Source: Sphingopyxis sp. (GTDB lineage: Bacteria > Pseudomonadota > Alphaproteobacteria > Sphingomonadales > Sphingomonadaceae). Taken from it: a stretch of 62,903 bases of DNA. Of this stretch, positions 51,322-60,402 are shown one piece after another. The stretch spans positions 6,516-69,418 of the forward strand of contig NZ_JAEMQX010000009.1 of NCBI RefSeq assembly GCF_016463645.1. Reading direction: 5' to 3'. A program made the translations under genes and the position numbers. The first letter of the stretch is position 1; each line of letters begins with the position of its first letter. Under the pieces are notes generated by a model that saw nothing but the letters and a program-made list of their open reading frames with translations, was not told the origin of the DNA and searched no databases.

Positions 51322-53139
51322 CTATCCGGCCCGCGCGCGGCGGCGGCGGCGGCGGCGCAGTCCCCAGACGAGCGCGGACAGCAGCAGGACGATCCCTCCG
51401 GCCCACAGACCAAGGCGGATCAGCCGCGGCTTGCCCTGCCGTTCGAAGGCATAGCGGTTGATCTGTTCGTCGGCGGTGTAGCCCGCGGGCATGTCGAGGA
51501 CGCCATTGGCTTTCGCATAAGCGCGATAGTCGGCCATCATCGCGGCGAAGCGGTCGGGCTCGGCGGCGGCAAGGTCGCGCGTCTCGCCCGGATCGGCCTT
51601 CAGGTCGAACAGCCGCCATTTCCCGTCGCCGGTGGGTGCGAGATTGCGCACCAGCTTGTAATCGCCGCGAAACAGCGCGGCATTGCCCGACAGTTCATAG
51701 CCGAGCGGCGCGTCGCCATGGACGCTGCCGCCCCGCCCCCCGAGCATCGGCACGAGACTGCGCCCGGTGACGGGTTCGACCGCCCTGCCCTGCCAGGACC
51801 CGCCATGCCCCGGCACGCCCGCCAGTTCGGTCAGCGTCGGCAAGATATCCGTGACATGCGCGAGGCCGTCGTTGATCGCCCCCGCGCGAATAGCGGCATG
51901 GCCGGGCCAGGCGATGATCAGCGGAACGCGCAGTCCGCCTTCGGACGCGGTGAACTTGTAGCCCGCGAGCGGCGATGCCGCGGCGCTCGCCCAGCCCGGC
52001 CCGATCGCGGCGAAGCTGCCACGCCGGCCGATATTCGCCGTCGAGAGGTCGTATTGCATATCGAGGAACAGCCGATTGCGCAGGCTGCTGAACGGATTGG
52101 TCGGCTCGGCGCCATTGTCCGACAGAAAGACGAAGATCGTGTTGTCGTAGTCGCCGGTGGCCTTGAGATGCGCGACGAGGCGGCCGATCTCGCGGTCCAT
52201 CGCGGTCGCCATGCCGCCATAGGCCTGCATCACGCGCACCGCCGCAGCACGCTCTTCGGCGTCGAGTTTCTTCCAGTCGGGAGTGGTCGGCATGGTGACG
52301 ACCGGCGCGCCCGCCGGCACGATGCCCAGAGCCGCGGCACGCTTCGCCCGCGCTTCGCGCAGCGCGGTCCAGCCGTCCCGATACATCGCCGAATAGCGCG
52401 CGATGTCGCTGTCGGGCGCCTGCACCGGGATATGGTTGGCGAGGAAGTTGATCGAGGCGAGGAAGGGTTTGCCGCTCTTCCGGTCGGCCTCGATATAGTC
52501 GATCATCCGCTGCACGACGAAGCGCGACGAATAATAATCCTTCGGCAAGGTCGCGGGCTTGCCATTCTCGGTCCAGTTCGCCTTGTCGTACATGCCCTCG
52601 ATCGGGCGCTGTTCGAAATTGTCGGCGCCCGCATCGGCGAGGCTGAAGGCCCGATCGTAGCCGCGCGCATGCGGCAACCGCCGGGCATCGCTGCCGAGAT
52701 GCCATTTGCCGGTGAGGTAGGTGCGGTATCCCGCAGCTTTCAAAAGCTCGGCGATCGTCACGACGCGAAAGTTCATCACCGTGTCGTAACCGGGCTTGCC
52801 GCGATGTTCGTCGGGGATCGTCTCGGGCATGTTGCCGAGCCCGTTGCGGTGGTTCATCACCCCCGTCTGCAGCATCGCGCGCGACGGCGAACAGGACGCC
52901 GCAACATGGAAGTTGGAGAAGCGCATCCCCGCCTTTGCGAGGGCATCGATGTTCGGCGTGGCGATTTCGGAACCGAAGGCGCCGACATCGGAAAAACCCC
53001 AGTCGTCGGCGAGCAGGATGACGATATTGGGATGTTTCGGCGCCGATGCCGCTGGCTGCCCCTGCACAGGGCCGATGCCGATGAGCGCGGCGATAGCGAT
53101 GATGGCAGCACGCCGGGACCCGCCTAAGCGACCCGGCAT
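51322..53139 (-). CDS. Arylsulfatase (type I sulfatase) with C-terminal membrane segment
   Basis: A 605-residue sulfatase with a signal peptide (AAIIAIAALIGIGPVQGQ), the metal-site segment ILLADDWGFSDVGAFGSE, and CSPSRAMLQTG containing the formylglycine Cys. Near the C-terminus GGIVLLLSALVWGLRRRRRR is a membrane helix followed by an Arg-rich tail, so the enzyme is probably held at the inner membrane facing the periplasm. It is of the arylsulfatase A type (VDxxPTLxxLAG-like: VTDILPTLTELAGVPG). A TetR-type dyad lies 48 bases upstream of the ATG. It differs clearly from the sulfatase at 48936-50585. Confidence 0.9.
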   Translation of the reverse strand: MPGRLGGSRRAAIIAIAALIGIGPVQGQPAASAPKHPNIVILLADDWGFSDVGAFGSEIATPNIDALAKAGMRFSNFHVAASCSPSRAMLQTGVMNHRNGLGNMPETIPDEHRGKPGYDTVMNFRVVTIAELLKAAGYRTYLTGKWHLGSDARRLPHARGYDRAFSLADAGADNFEQRPIEGMYDKANWTENGKPATLPKDYYSSRFVVQRMIDYIEADRKSGKPFLASINFLANHIPVQAPDSDIARYSAMYRDGWTALREARAKRAAALGIVPAGAPVVTMPTTPDWKKLDAEERAAAVRVMQAYGGMATAMDREIGRLVAHLKATGDYDNTIFVFLSDNGAEPTNPFSSLRNRLFLDMQYDLSTANIGRRGSFAAIGPGWASAAASPLAGYKFTASEGGLRVPLIIAWPGHAAIRAGAINDGLAHVTDILPTLTELAGVPGHGGSWQGRAVEPVTGRSLVPMLGGRGGSVHGDAPLGYELSGNAALFRGDYKLVRNLAPTGDGKWRLFDLKADPGETRDLAAAEPDRFAAMMADYRAYAKANGVLDMPAGYTADEQINRYAFERQGKPRLIRLGLWAGGIVLLLSALVWGLRRRRRRRARAG

Positions 53140-53186
53140 TTAGTGATCCTCCTGCGTACTGCCATCACTCCCACCCCCTCGGGATG

Positions 53187-53203
53187 TGACACTTACTATG
53201 TCA
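53187..53203. promoter_or_regulatory. Second copy of the sulfatase TetR operator
   Basis: TGACACTTACTATGTCA matches TGACAC-N5-GTGTCA with one base changed in the right arm. It lies 48 bases upstream of the arylsulfatase start and implies joint control of both sulfatases. Confidence 0.58.
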
Positions 53204-53244
53204 ATATATCGGCAAGTCAATGGGGCGATAATGACCGGGCAACC

Positions 53245-54033
53245 CTATCGTTCGCGATACCGGGGCGCGCGTTTCTCAAGGAAGGCGGCGAGCGCTTCGC
53301 GATGATCCCCGGTCGCCGACAGGATCACCTGCTGCCGGTCCTCGATCGCCATCGCGGCTTCGAGGCTGGGTGCGTCGATATTGAGATTGAGCGCCTGTTT
53401 CGAGAGACGCAGGCCATAAGGCGAGGTCGCGAGCATCTCGTCCGCCAGCGCGAGGCCGCGTGTCAGCAGCGCTTCCTCGTCGACGATCTCGCTGACGAGC
53501 CCGGCACGCAAGGCGCGCTCGGCATCGATGAAGCGGCCGGTCAGGATCATTTCGGACGCGAGGCTTGCGCCGACGAGCCGCGGCAGGAAATAGCTCGACG
53601 CCATGTCGCAGCCGCCGAGGCCGATGCGGATATAGGCGGCGTTGCAGCGAAACGACGGCGCCGCATAACGGACGTCGGAGGCGAGCAGCAGCGACAGCCC
53701 GCCACCGCACGCCGCACCATGGCCCAGCGCGACGATCGGCTGCGGGCAGGCGCGCATCTTGCGATAGATATTGCCGATTCCGGTCTGCGTGCGGAGCGTG
53801 CGGAGCACAGGCGTTTCGTCGCTCGACCGGTCTTCCCGGATGTCGAGCCCGGCGCAGAAGCCGCGCCCGGCGCCGCGCAGGATGACGACGCGGATCTCGG
53901 GACGTTCGGCGAGCCCGCCGAAATAGGCATTGAGTTCGTCGACGAGCCCCTCGTTCAGCGCGTTCAGGCGCTCCGGCCGGTTGAGCGTCGCGATCTCGAC
54001 CGCGCCGCGCGCCTCGACGAGCAACTCGCTCAC
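53245..54033 (-). CDS. Enoyl-CoA hydratase/isomerase (crotonase) family protein
   Basis: A 262-residue crotonase-fold protein. Family segments: TLNRPERLNALN, GAGRGFCAGLDI (oxyanion-hole loop), HGAACGGGLSLLLASDVRYA (second oxyanion segment) and AYIRIGLGGCDMASSYFLPR. The position of the usual first catalytic Glu of hydratases (after GGG) is not occupied by an obvious Glu, so isomerase or other crotonase chemistry is possible. The GTG start at 54033 overlaps the SDR stop (GTGA), giving translational coupling. Confidence 0.88.
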   Translation of the reverse strand: MSELLVEARGAVEIATLNRPERLNALNEGLVDELNAYFGGLAERPEIRVVILRGAGRGFCAGLDIREDRSSDETPVLRTLRTQTGIGNIYRKMRACPQPIVALGHGAACGGGLSLLLASDVRYAAPSFRCNAAYIRIGLGGCDMASSYFLPRLVGASLASEMILTGRFIDAERALRAGLVSEIVDEEALLTRGLALADEMLATSPYGLRLSKQALNLNIDAPSLEAAMAIEDRQQVILSATGDHREALAAFLEKRAPRYRER

Positions 54034-54806
54034 AATGTCTGCCCGTCGTCGACGGTGATGACGCTGCCCGTGATCCCGAGCGCGGCGTCGGAACAGAGCA
54101 TCAGCAGCGGGGCGTGCAGGTCGCTCGGCGGGCGCATGCGCTGGCGCGGGAAGCTCTTCACCATGGCGGCGCCGACGTCGCTGTCGAACAGTTCGGCGGT
54201 CATTTCGGATTCGAAATAGCCGGGCTGGATCACATTGACGCTGATTCCGCGCCGCGCCCATTCGCGCGCGAGCGCCTTGCCGAGGTGGCGCACCGCCGCC
54301 TTGGTCGCGCCATAAACCGACGTCGCGGGAAACACCTTCTCGGCGGTGATCGAGCCGATCAGCACGATGCGACCGTGCTGCTTCTCGCGGCTGCCCGCCT
54401 TGTCGAGGCGCCTCGCGCCCTCGGTCGCGGTCAGGAAGACGCCGCGGACATTGGCGGCGAGCAGGAAATCGACCTCCTCGACCGACAGCCCCATCGCCAT
54501 TTTTTCCGTCGCGACCCCGGCGTTGGCGACGATGGTATCGACGGTGCCGAAGGCGGCCTCGGCAGCGTCATAGGCCGCCCTGGTCGATGCCTCGTCGGTA
54601 ACGTCCATGCTGACGGCAATCGCCTGCCCGCCCGTCGCCTCGATCGCGGCGACCTGTTCGGCGAGCTTGTCGGCGCGGCGCGCGGCGAGCACGACCTTCG
54701 CGCCCGAGGCCGCCAGCGCTTTCGCAAAGCCCGCGCCCAGCCCCGAGGAGGCGCCGGTCACCAGCGCCACGCGTCCCGTGAGATCGAACTTCGGTTGCTC
54801 CGCCAT
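54030..54806 (-). CDS. Short-chain dehydrogenase/reductase
   Basis: A 258-residue classical SDR. NAD(P) site VTGASSGLGAGFAKALA (about residues 14-30), NAG (IVANAGVA), catalytic Ser in LIGSITA and YGATKAAVRH (Tyr-x-x-x-Lys) are present. The ATG at 54806 has GGGAG 4 bases upstream; an adjacent ATG at 54809 is too close to it. It is the first gene of a pair with the crotonase; together they suggest beta-oxidation-like steps on an acyl-CoA. A LiuR-like palindrome lies 40 bases upstream. Confidence 0.92.
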   Translation of the reverse strand: MAEQPKFDLTGRVALVTGASSGLGAGFAKALAASGAKVVLAARRADKLAEQVAAIEATGGQAIAVSMDVTDEASTRAAYDAAEAAFGTVDTIVANAGVATEKMAMGLSVEEVDFLLAANVRGVFLTATEGARRLDKAGSREKQHGRIVLIGSITAEKVFPATSVYGATKAAVRHLGKALAREWARRGISVNVIQPGYFESEMTAELFDSDVGAAMVKSFPRQRMRPPSDLHAPLLMLCSDAALGITGSVITVDDGQTL

Positions 54807-54845
54807 CATGCTCCCTTTCCTTCGTTACCTATGCATTGGGCTCGA

Positions 54846-54861
54846 TTGACGTTCACGTCAA
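54846..54861. promoter_or_regulatory. LiuR-like palindrome upstream of SDR/crotonase
   Basis: TTGACGTTCACGTCAA has perfect 6-bp arms and looks like the TTnACGTnnACGTnAA sites known for regulators of branched-chain and fatty acyl-CoA degradation (LiuR and related). No such regulator is encoded in this window, so control from elsewhere is inferred. Confidence 0.5.
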
Positions 54862-54996
54862 CCGGACGCGCGGGTTGGCTGAAAAACCGCGACAAACATA
54901 TTGACGAAGCGATTTTGTTCCCCTATTGTTCTCTTCGTGCACAACGAACCTCATCCCCCGTCGCGGCTGCCGAGCGCGGCGGGCGGGGGATAAAGG

Positions 54997-56805
54997 TCAC
55001 CGCGTGTCGGTGGGCTTCACAATATATTGATCGCGGTCCTCGACGGGGACATTGCCCTGGATCAGGTGACGGCTGGCGTAGACGCCGTCGCAGATTTCGA
55101 TGTCGAAGCGCTCCTGATCGCGCCGCCGCGTCTCGTCCAGAATATCGCCGATGGCGTCCGCATCGACGTCGAGCCGTCGCAGCGCCTCTTCCGCCATCAC
55201 CAGTGCCGATTCGAAGGTTTCGCGGACCTGATAATCGACATTGGCGTGAACGAGCTCGATCGCATGCTCGCGGTCGAACGCGCGCGCCAGCAGGGGCGTG
55301 TGCGGGAACTCGGCCTTCACCAGCTCGACAATCCTGAGCGTGGTCTCGCGATCGTCGGTCGCGACGATGATCATTCGCGCGCTGTGCGCGCCCGCGGCAT
55401 GCAGGATGTCGAGCCGCGTGCCGTCGCCGTAATAGATCTTGAATCCGAAGGCCATCGATTCGCGGATCGCGATCGTATCGGTGTCGATCAGCGAGATGGA
55501 GCAGCCATTGGCGAAGAGCGGCTGGCTGACGATCTGGCCGAAACGGCCGAAGCCGATCATCAATATGCTGGCGCTGAGGTCGTCGGCGACATCGAGATCG
55601 TCCGTCTTGTCCTCGGCGCGCGGCATGAAGCGATCGTGCAGGATGATCATGACCGGGGTCAGCACCATCGACACGATAATGATCGCGGTCAGCGTCGCAT
55701 TGCTTTCGGCATCGATGATGCCGACGCTCGCCGCCGCGGCGTAGAGCACGAACGCGAATTCACCGCCCTGCGCCATCAGCACCGCGCGCTCGACCGCCTC
55801 GGCATGGCCGCTTCTGAACAGGCGCGCGACCGAGTAGATCACGATCATCTTGAGCGTCATGTATGCGGTGACCGAGATCGCGATCAGCCCGGCGTTGGCG
55901 GCAACGATATTGAGGTCGAGCGCCATGCCGACGCCGAGGAAGAAGAGGCCGAGCAAGATGCCGCGAAAGGGTTCGACGTCCGCTTCGAGCTGATGGCGGA
56001 AGGAGGATTCGGAGAGCAGAACCCCGGCGAGGAAGGCGCCCATCGCCATCGAGAGGCCGGCGGTCTGCATCGCGAGCGCGGCGCCGAGAACGACGAGCAG
56101 CGCGGCGGCGGTCATCACCTCGCGCGCCTTCGCCCGCCCGAGCAGCCGGAACATCGGGTCGAGCAGATAGCGGCCCGCAAGGATCAGGCCGACGATCGCG
56201 CCGAGACCGATCGCGACGGCGATCAGACGGTCGGTCATCGACACCGCCTCGCCGCCCGGGGCGAGGAAGGCGGTGAGCGCGAGCAAGGGCACGATCGCCA
56301 GATCCTCGAGCAGCAGGATCGCGATGATCCGGCGCCCCTTGGGCTGGCCCATCTCGCGCCGCTCGTCGAGCATCTGCATGACGATCGCGGTCGAGGTGAG
56401 GACGAAGCCGGTGCCGGCGACGAAGCTTGCCGCCACCGGATAGCCGAGCGCGAGCCCGACACAGATGAGCAGCGCGATCGCGCCGCCGACCTGCGCCGCG
56501 CCGAGCCCGAAAATCTCGCCGCGCATCGCCCACAGGCGCGACGGCTGCATCTCCAGCCCGATGATGAAGAGGAACATGACGACGCCGAGTTCGGCGACGT
56601 GCAGGATCGTCTGCGCGTCCGAAAAGAGCGCCAGCCCGAATGGACCGATCGCAAGGCCGGCTGCGAGATAGCCGAGCACCGACCCGAGCCCGAGGCGCTT
56701 GAACAGCGGCACCGCGACGACCGCGGCCGCGAGCAGGATCACGATCGGCAACAGGTCGAACCCGTGCGCCGCCGCCTCGGCGGCATGTGCTGTTTCGGCG
56801 GCCAT
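54997..56805 (-). CDS. Kef-type potassium/proton antiporter (CPA2) with TrkA-N domain
   Basis: A 602-residue CPA2 antiporter. Residues about 15-395 form the membrane exchanger (LGLGSVLGYLAAGLAIGP, VMFLFIIGLEMQPSRLW, GTGFVLTSTAIVMQML). Residues about 420-540 are a Rossmann TrkA-N domain (ILMIGFGRFGQIVSQPLF) that binds nucleotide and gates the channel. KefB/KefC relatives respond to glutathione adducts; the glutathione-binding details cannot be judged here. The ATG at 56805 has AGGGGA 8 bases upstream; the frame is open to 56838. Confidence 0.9.
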   Translation of the reverse strand: MAAETAHAAEAAAHGFDLLPIVILLAAAVVAVPLFKRLGLGSVLGYLAAGLAIGPFGLALFSDAQTILHVAELGVVMFLFIIGLEMQPSRLWAMRGEIFGLGAAQVGGAIALLICVGLALGYPVAASFVAGTGFVLTSTAIVMQMLDERREMGQPKGRRIIAILLLEDLAIVPLLALTAFLAPGGEAVSMTDRLIAVAIGLGAIVGLILAGRYLLDPMFRLLGRAKAREVMTAAALLVVLGAALAMQTAGLSMAMGAFLAGVLLSESSFRHQLEADVEPFRGILLGLFFLGVGMALDLNIVAANAGLIAISVTAYMTLKMIVIYSVARLFRSGHAEAVERAVLMAQGGEFAFVLYAAAASVGIIDAESNATLTAIIIVSMVLTPVMIILHDRFMPRAEDKTDDLDVADDLSASILMIGFGRFGQIVSQPLFANGCSISLIDTDTIAIRESMAFGFKIYYGDGTRLDILHAAGAHSARMIIVATDDRETTLRIVELVKAEFPHTPLLARAFDREHAIELVHANVDYQVRETFESALVMAEEALRRLDVDADAIGDILDETRRRDQERFDIEICDGVYASRHLIQGNVPVEDRDQYIVKPTDTR

Positions 56806-56888
56806 GGTTCGTCCCCTACCCGGTCGTTGAGCGACCAAGGTGCCCGGGAAAGGTATCGGGAATCAAGCTCTGGTGAGAAAATCCCCGA

Positions 56889-59219
56889 TCAGCGCGCGCC
56901 ACGCTCCGTCGATTGCGAATGGGGGCGCGCGGCGGGGGCTTTTCCCCATGCCGCGTCGGGCTTCGCCTGCATCGTGAAGCGCAGCGTACCGCCGCCGCGG
57001 ATCTCGGCGTCCGAAATCCAGCTGCGCGTCAGCGGCTTGCCGTTGAGTTCCACCTTGCCGACATAGGGGTTGGCTTCCGAAAGGCCCGCAGTCTCGATGG
57101 TGAAGCGCTTGCCCCCGGGCAGGTTCAGCACCGCGCGATCGACGAAGGGGCGCCCGATGACATATTGGTTCGACCCCGGCGCGACCGGATAGAAACCGAG
57201 CCCGGTGAAGACGAGCCAAGCCGACATCTGGCCGAGATCGTCGTTGCCCGAAAGCCCGTCGGGGGTCGGCTTGTACTGGCTGTCGACGATCTGCTTCAGT
57301 CGCTCCTGCGTCCGCCACGGCGCGCCGGCATAGGCGTAGAGATAGGCGACATGGTGGCTCGGCTCGTTGCCGTGGATATACTGGCCGATCAGCCCGGCGA
57401 TATCCTCGGCATGGCTATAGTCGAGCTTCGAATTGTCGTAATCGAACATCGCGTCGAGCTTCGCGATCGTCTTCGCATCGCCGCCGAGGATGCGGAAGAG
57501 CGCGGCCTGATCCTGCGGGACGAACCACGAATATTGCCAGGCATTGCCCTCGGTATAGTCCGAGCCATAGTTGATCGCGGTGGGGTCGAACGGGGTGCGG
57601 AAGCTGCCGTCGGCCTTGCGCGCGCGGAGCCAGCCGGTCCTGGCATCGAAGCTGTTCCGCCAGTAACCGGCGCGCTTGTAGAAGCGGTCGGCGATGTCCT
57701 TGCGGCCCATTTTCTCCGCCATGCGCGCGATCGTCCAGTCGTCATAGGCATATTCGACGGTCTTCGACGCCGCCTCGGGCTCGCGGTCGATCGCGACATA
57801 GCCGAGCTTCATATAGTCGCCGAGCCCGCCATAGGGGGCGTATTCGGCGCTCGCGACCATTGCTTCGAGGGCTTCGTTCGCGTCGAAATCGCCGACGCCC
57901 TTCATATAGGCATCGGCGATCACCGGGACCGCGTGATAGCCGATCATCGTCCATGTCTCGCGGCCGTGGAACTGCCACACGGGGAGGATGCCGTGCGGGC
58001 TATGCTTACGGCTCGCGACGAGCGATTTGACGATGTCGCTGTTGGTCCGGTCGGGGGCGACAAGCGTGAGCAGCGGGTGCTGCGCGCGGAACGTGTCCCA
58101 CAGCGAGAAGGTCGAGCGGAAGGTGAAATCCTTCGCGCTGTGGACCGCATCGTCGGGGCCGCGATAGCGTCCGTCGACGTCGCTCCACACGCTCGGCGCG
58201 AGCAGGCTGTGATAGAGCGCGGTGTAGAGATTGGTGCGCATCGGCGCGGGCGCCTCGATCCGGAGCGCGCCGAGCGCCGTGCGCCATTCGCCTTCGGTAC
58301 GGGCGCGGACGGCGTCGAAGCCGGCGCCCTCGGCGTCGAGGTTGGCGATAGCGCCCGCCTCGTCGACGCCCGAGAGCGCGACGCGGACTTCGAGCGGCGC
58401 CGTCAGCGCCCCGAAATCGAGCTTCGCCTCGAGCGCCTTGCCGAGTTTTTCAGCGAGCGCATCGCTGCCGCGGCCGGGTGCCTGGAAACCCTTGTACGGC
58501 ACTTTCTCGTCGCGATCGAGGAAGGCGTGGGACTTGAGCGGCGCCGAGAAGCGCATCGCGAAATAGAGCTTGCGGCCGGGCGCCCAGCCGCGCGTCTCGC
58601 GGAAACCGGTGAGCGTGCCGTCGGAGCGAAGGTGCAGCCCCGACCAGAGGATCTTGCCCGGATAGTCGTAGAGCGACGAGCGGAGGTCGAGGAGCAGATG
58701 CGCGTCCTTGCCCGCGGGGAAGCTGTAGCGGTGGACGCCGACGCGCGTGCCAGCGGTGAGTTCGGCGCGGATGCCGCTGTCGGCGAGGGTGACGGCATAA
58801 TAGCCGGGGCTCGCCTTTTCGGTCGCATGGTCGAAGCGCTGGCGATAGCCCGAGCCGGGCTGCTTCGGATCGCCCGGATCGAGCTTCACTTCGCCGACCT
58901 GCGGCATGACGAGGATGTCGCCGAGGTCCGAATGACCCGCGCCCGAGAAATGGGTGTGGCTGAACCCCTGGATCGTCGGGTCGTGGTAGCTGTAGCCCGC
59001 GGCATGATCGTAGCAGTCGCGGATCTGGCATGTCGCGTCGGTGTCGGGCGACAGTTGCACCATGCCGAAGGGCGCGGTCGCGCCGGGGAAGGTGTGGCCT
59101 TCGGGGCCGGTACCGATCATCGGATCGACGAAGCCCAGCGGATCGGGCCCCGGCTGTTCGGCGAAGGACTGGATCGGCAGGAGGGCGAGCAGCGCAGCGG
59201 CGGTGGCGAGGCGTTTCAT
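56889..59219 (-). CDS. GH92 alpha-mannosidase, exported
   Basis: A 776-residue glycoside hydrolase family 92 protein, calcium-dependent exo-alpha-mannosidases that act on 1,2-, 1,3- or other linkages. Signal peptide ends near IQSFAE. Family segments: VDPMIGTGPEGHTFPGATAP, GFSHTHFSGAGHSDLGD, RFDHATEKASPGYYAV, HGNEPSHHVAYLYAYAG and SGNDDLGQMSAWLVF with the catalytic acids. The ATG at 59219 is preceded by AAGGG; the open frame upstream overlaps the kinase gene and is unrelated. It lies 58 bases after the ROK kinase in the same orientation. Confidence 0.94.
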   Translation of the reverse strand: MKRLATAAALLALLPIQSFAEQPGPDPLGFVDPMIGTGPEGHTFPGATAPFGMVQLSPDTDATCQIRDCYDHAAGYSYHDPTIQGFSHTHFSGAGHSDLGDILVMPQVGEVKLDPGDPKQPGSGYRQRFDHATEKASPGYYAVTLADSGIRAELTAGTRVGVHRYSFPAGKDAHLLLDLRSSLYDYPGKILWSGLHLRSDGTLTGFRETRGWAPGRKLYFAMRFSAPLKSHAFLDRDEKVPYKGFQAPGRGSDALAEKLGKALEAKLDFGALTAPLEVRVALSGVDEAGAIANLDAEGAGFDAVRARTEGEWRTALGALRIEAPAPMRTNLYTALYHSLLAPSVWSDVDGRYRGPDDAVHSAKDFTFRSTFSLWDTFRAQHPLLTLVAPDRTNSDIVKSLVASRKHSPHGILPVWQFHGRETWTMIGYHAVPVIADAYMKGVGDFDANEALEAMVASAEYAPYGGLGDYMKLGYVAIDREPEAASKTVEYAYDDWTIARMAEKMGRKDIADRFYKRAGYWRNSFDARTGWLRARKADGSFRTPFDPTAINYGSDYTEGNAWQYSWFVPQDQAALFRILGGDAKTIAKLDAMFDYDNSKLDYSHAEDIAGLIGQYIHGNEPSHHVAYLYAYAGAPWRTQERLKQIVDSQYKPTPDGLSGNDDLGQMSAWLVFTGLGFYPVAPGSNQYVIGRPFVDRAVLNLPGGKRFTIETAGLSEANPYVGKVELNGKPLTRSWISDAEIRGGGTLRFTMQAKPDAAWGKAPAARPHSQSTERGAR

Positions 59220-59277
59220 GACGCCCTTGTGCCGCCGCCCGGGCGCGCTGTCCAACGGCGAACGCGAAGCCCGAGCT

Positions 59278-60213
59278 TCACGCGGCCGCATGGGTGCCGG
59301 CGCTTTCGACCGCATCCATCGCCAGCGCAATCGCGCCCAGCGGGCCGGCCATCGTCCCGAGCTCGGGCGAGATGACATAGGCGCCATTGCCGGGGACCTG
59401 CATATAATCCGCAAGGCTGGCCTCGAGCTTTGCGTTGATGCGGGGAAGCAACTGCGGCTGGCCCGAGAGCACGCCGCCGCCCATCGCGACGCGCATCGGC
59501 CCGGTCGTGCAGGCCAGCGCATGCACCATCGTCGCGAGCGTGTGCACGATCGGCTCCCACACCGGATCGTCGGGTCCGACGTCGGACAGCGAGCGGCCAT
59601 TCAGCCGCGCTTTCAGCGCAGTGCCCGACGCCAGTCCCTCGACGCAATCGTCGTGGAAGCGGCAGACGCTGGTCATATCGTCGCCGGCGAGGCGCGGGAC
59701 GAGAACATGACCGATCTCGCTGTGGCTGAACCCGCGCGTCGGACGACCGTGAACGATCAACCCGACCCCGACCCCGGTGCCCACGGTGACATAGGCGAAA
59801 TCGTCGAGCCCGCGACCGCTTCCCCAGCGGATTTCCGCGAGCGCGGCGCCATTGACGTCGGTATCGAACCCGATCGGAACAGCGAACGCCGATTGCAGCG
59901 GCCCGAGCAGGTCGGCCCCCTCCCAATCGGCCTTGTTCGTCGCGCCGATCTGCCCGTAATCGGCTTTGGCGGGATCGACCCGGATCGGGCCGAAGGATGC
60001 GATCCCGAGACCGCAGAAACCGTGCGACGTCGCCCATTCATCGAGCACCGCCTTGATCGCGGGCAGCGTTTCCCATGGCACGGTGGTAGCGATCGTCCGC
60101 TGGTCGCGGATGTCGTCCGGACCCGCGGCAAGCGTGACGACGCATTTGGTGCCGCCGAGTTCGACGCCGGCGAACAGGCGCGCCCCGCCGCGGTCTGTTA
60201 CAGGACCATCCAT
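59278..60213 (-). CDS. ROK family sugar kinase (fructokinase/mannokinase-like)
   Basis: A 311-residue ROK kinase. Phosphate-binding GVELGGTKCVV near the start, catalytic Asp in DTDVNGAALAE, and the ROK signature with zinc ligands EIGHVLVPR ... CRFHDDCVEGLASG. In this cluster it most likely phosphorylates mannose released by the GH92 and GH125 enzymes, or fructose. The ATG at 60213 has GAGGGG 9 bases upstream; an ATG at 60222 abuts that ribosome site. Confidence 0.92.
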   Translation of the reverse strand: MDGPVTDRGGARLFAGVELGGTKCVVTLAAGPDDIRDQRTIATTVPWETLPAIKAVLDEWATSHGFCGLGIASFGPIRVDPAKADYGQIGATNKADWEGADLLGPLQSAFAVPIGFDTDVNGAALAEIRWGSGRGLDDFAYVTVGTGVGVGLIVHGRPTRGFSHSEIGHVLVPRLAGDDMTSVCRFHDDCVEGLASGTALKARLNGRSLSDVGPDDPVWEPIVHTLATMVHALACTTGPMRVAMGGGVLSGQPQLLPRINAKLEASLADYMQVPGNGAYVISPELGTMAGPLGAIALAMDAVESAGTHAAA

Positions 60214-60390
60214 CAGCGCCATCCCCTCACCCGATCGCTGTGGCTTCTGACGGGCGCAGTGCCGCAGCGCAAGGCCGAAGCCCGGCAGGCGGCCGGAAAC
60301 ATGGTTTCTGATCCGGCAGATGGCAGGATTGGGAGAGATTTCACGAGGGATTCCGTTCTTATCATTTTCTTTTCGCTATCAAAAACTTGT

Positions 60391-60402
60391 CGCAAATTTG
60401 CG
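60391..60402. repeat. Palindrome just after the GH92 stop codon
   Basis: CGCAAATTTGCG is a perfect 12-bp palindrome directly after the stop codon of the upstream GH92 gene; on the minus strand it is followed by ACAAGTTTTTG. It may be a weak terminator or an operator for the kinase gene that starts about 180 bases downstream. Confidence 0.35.
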
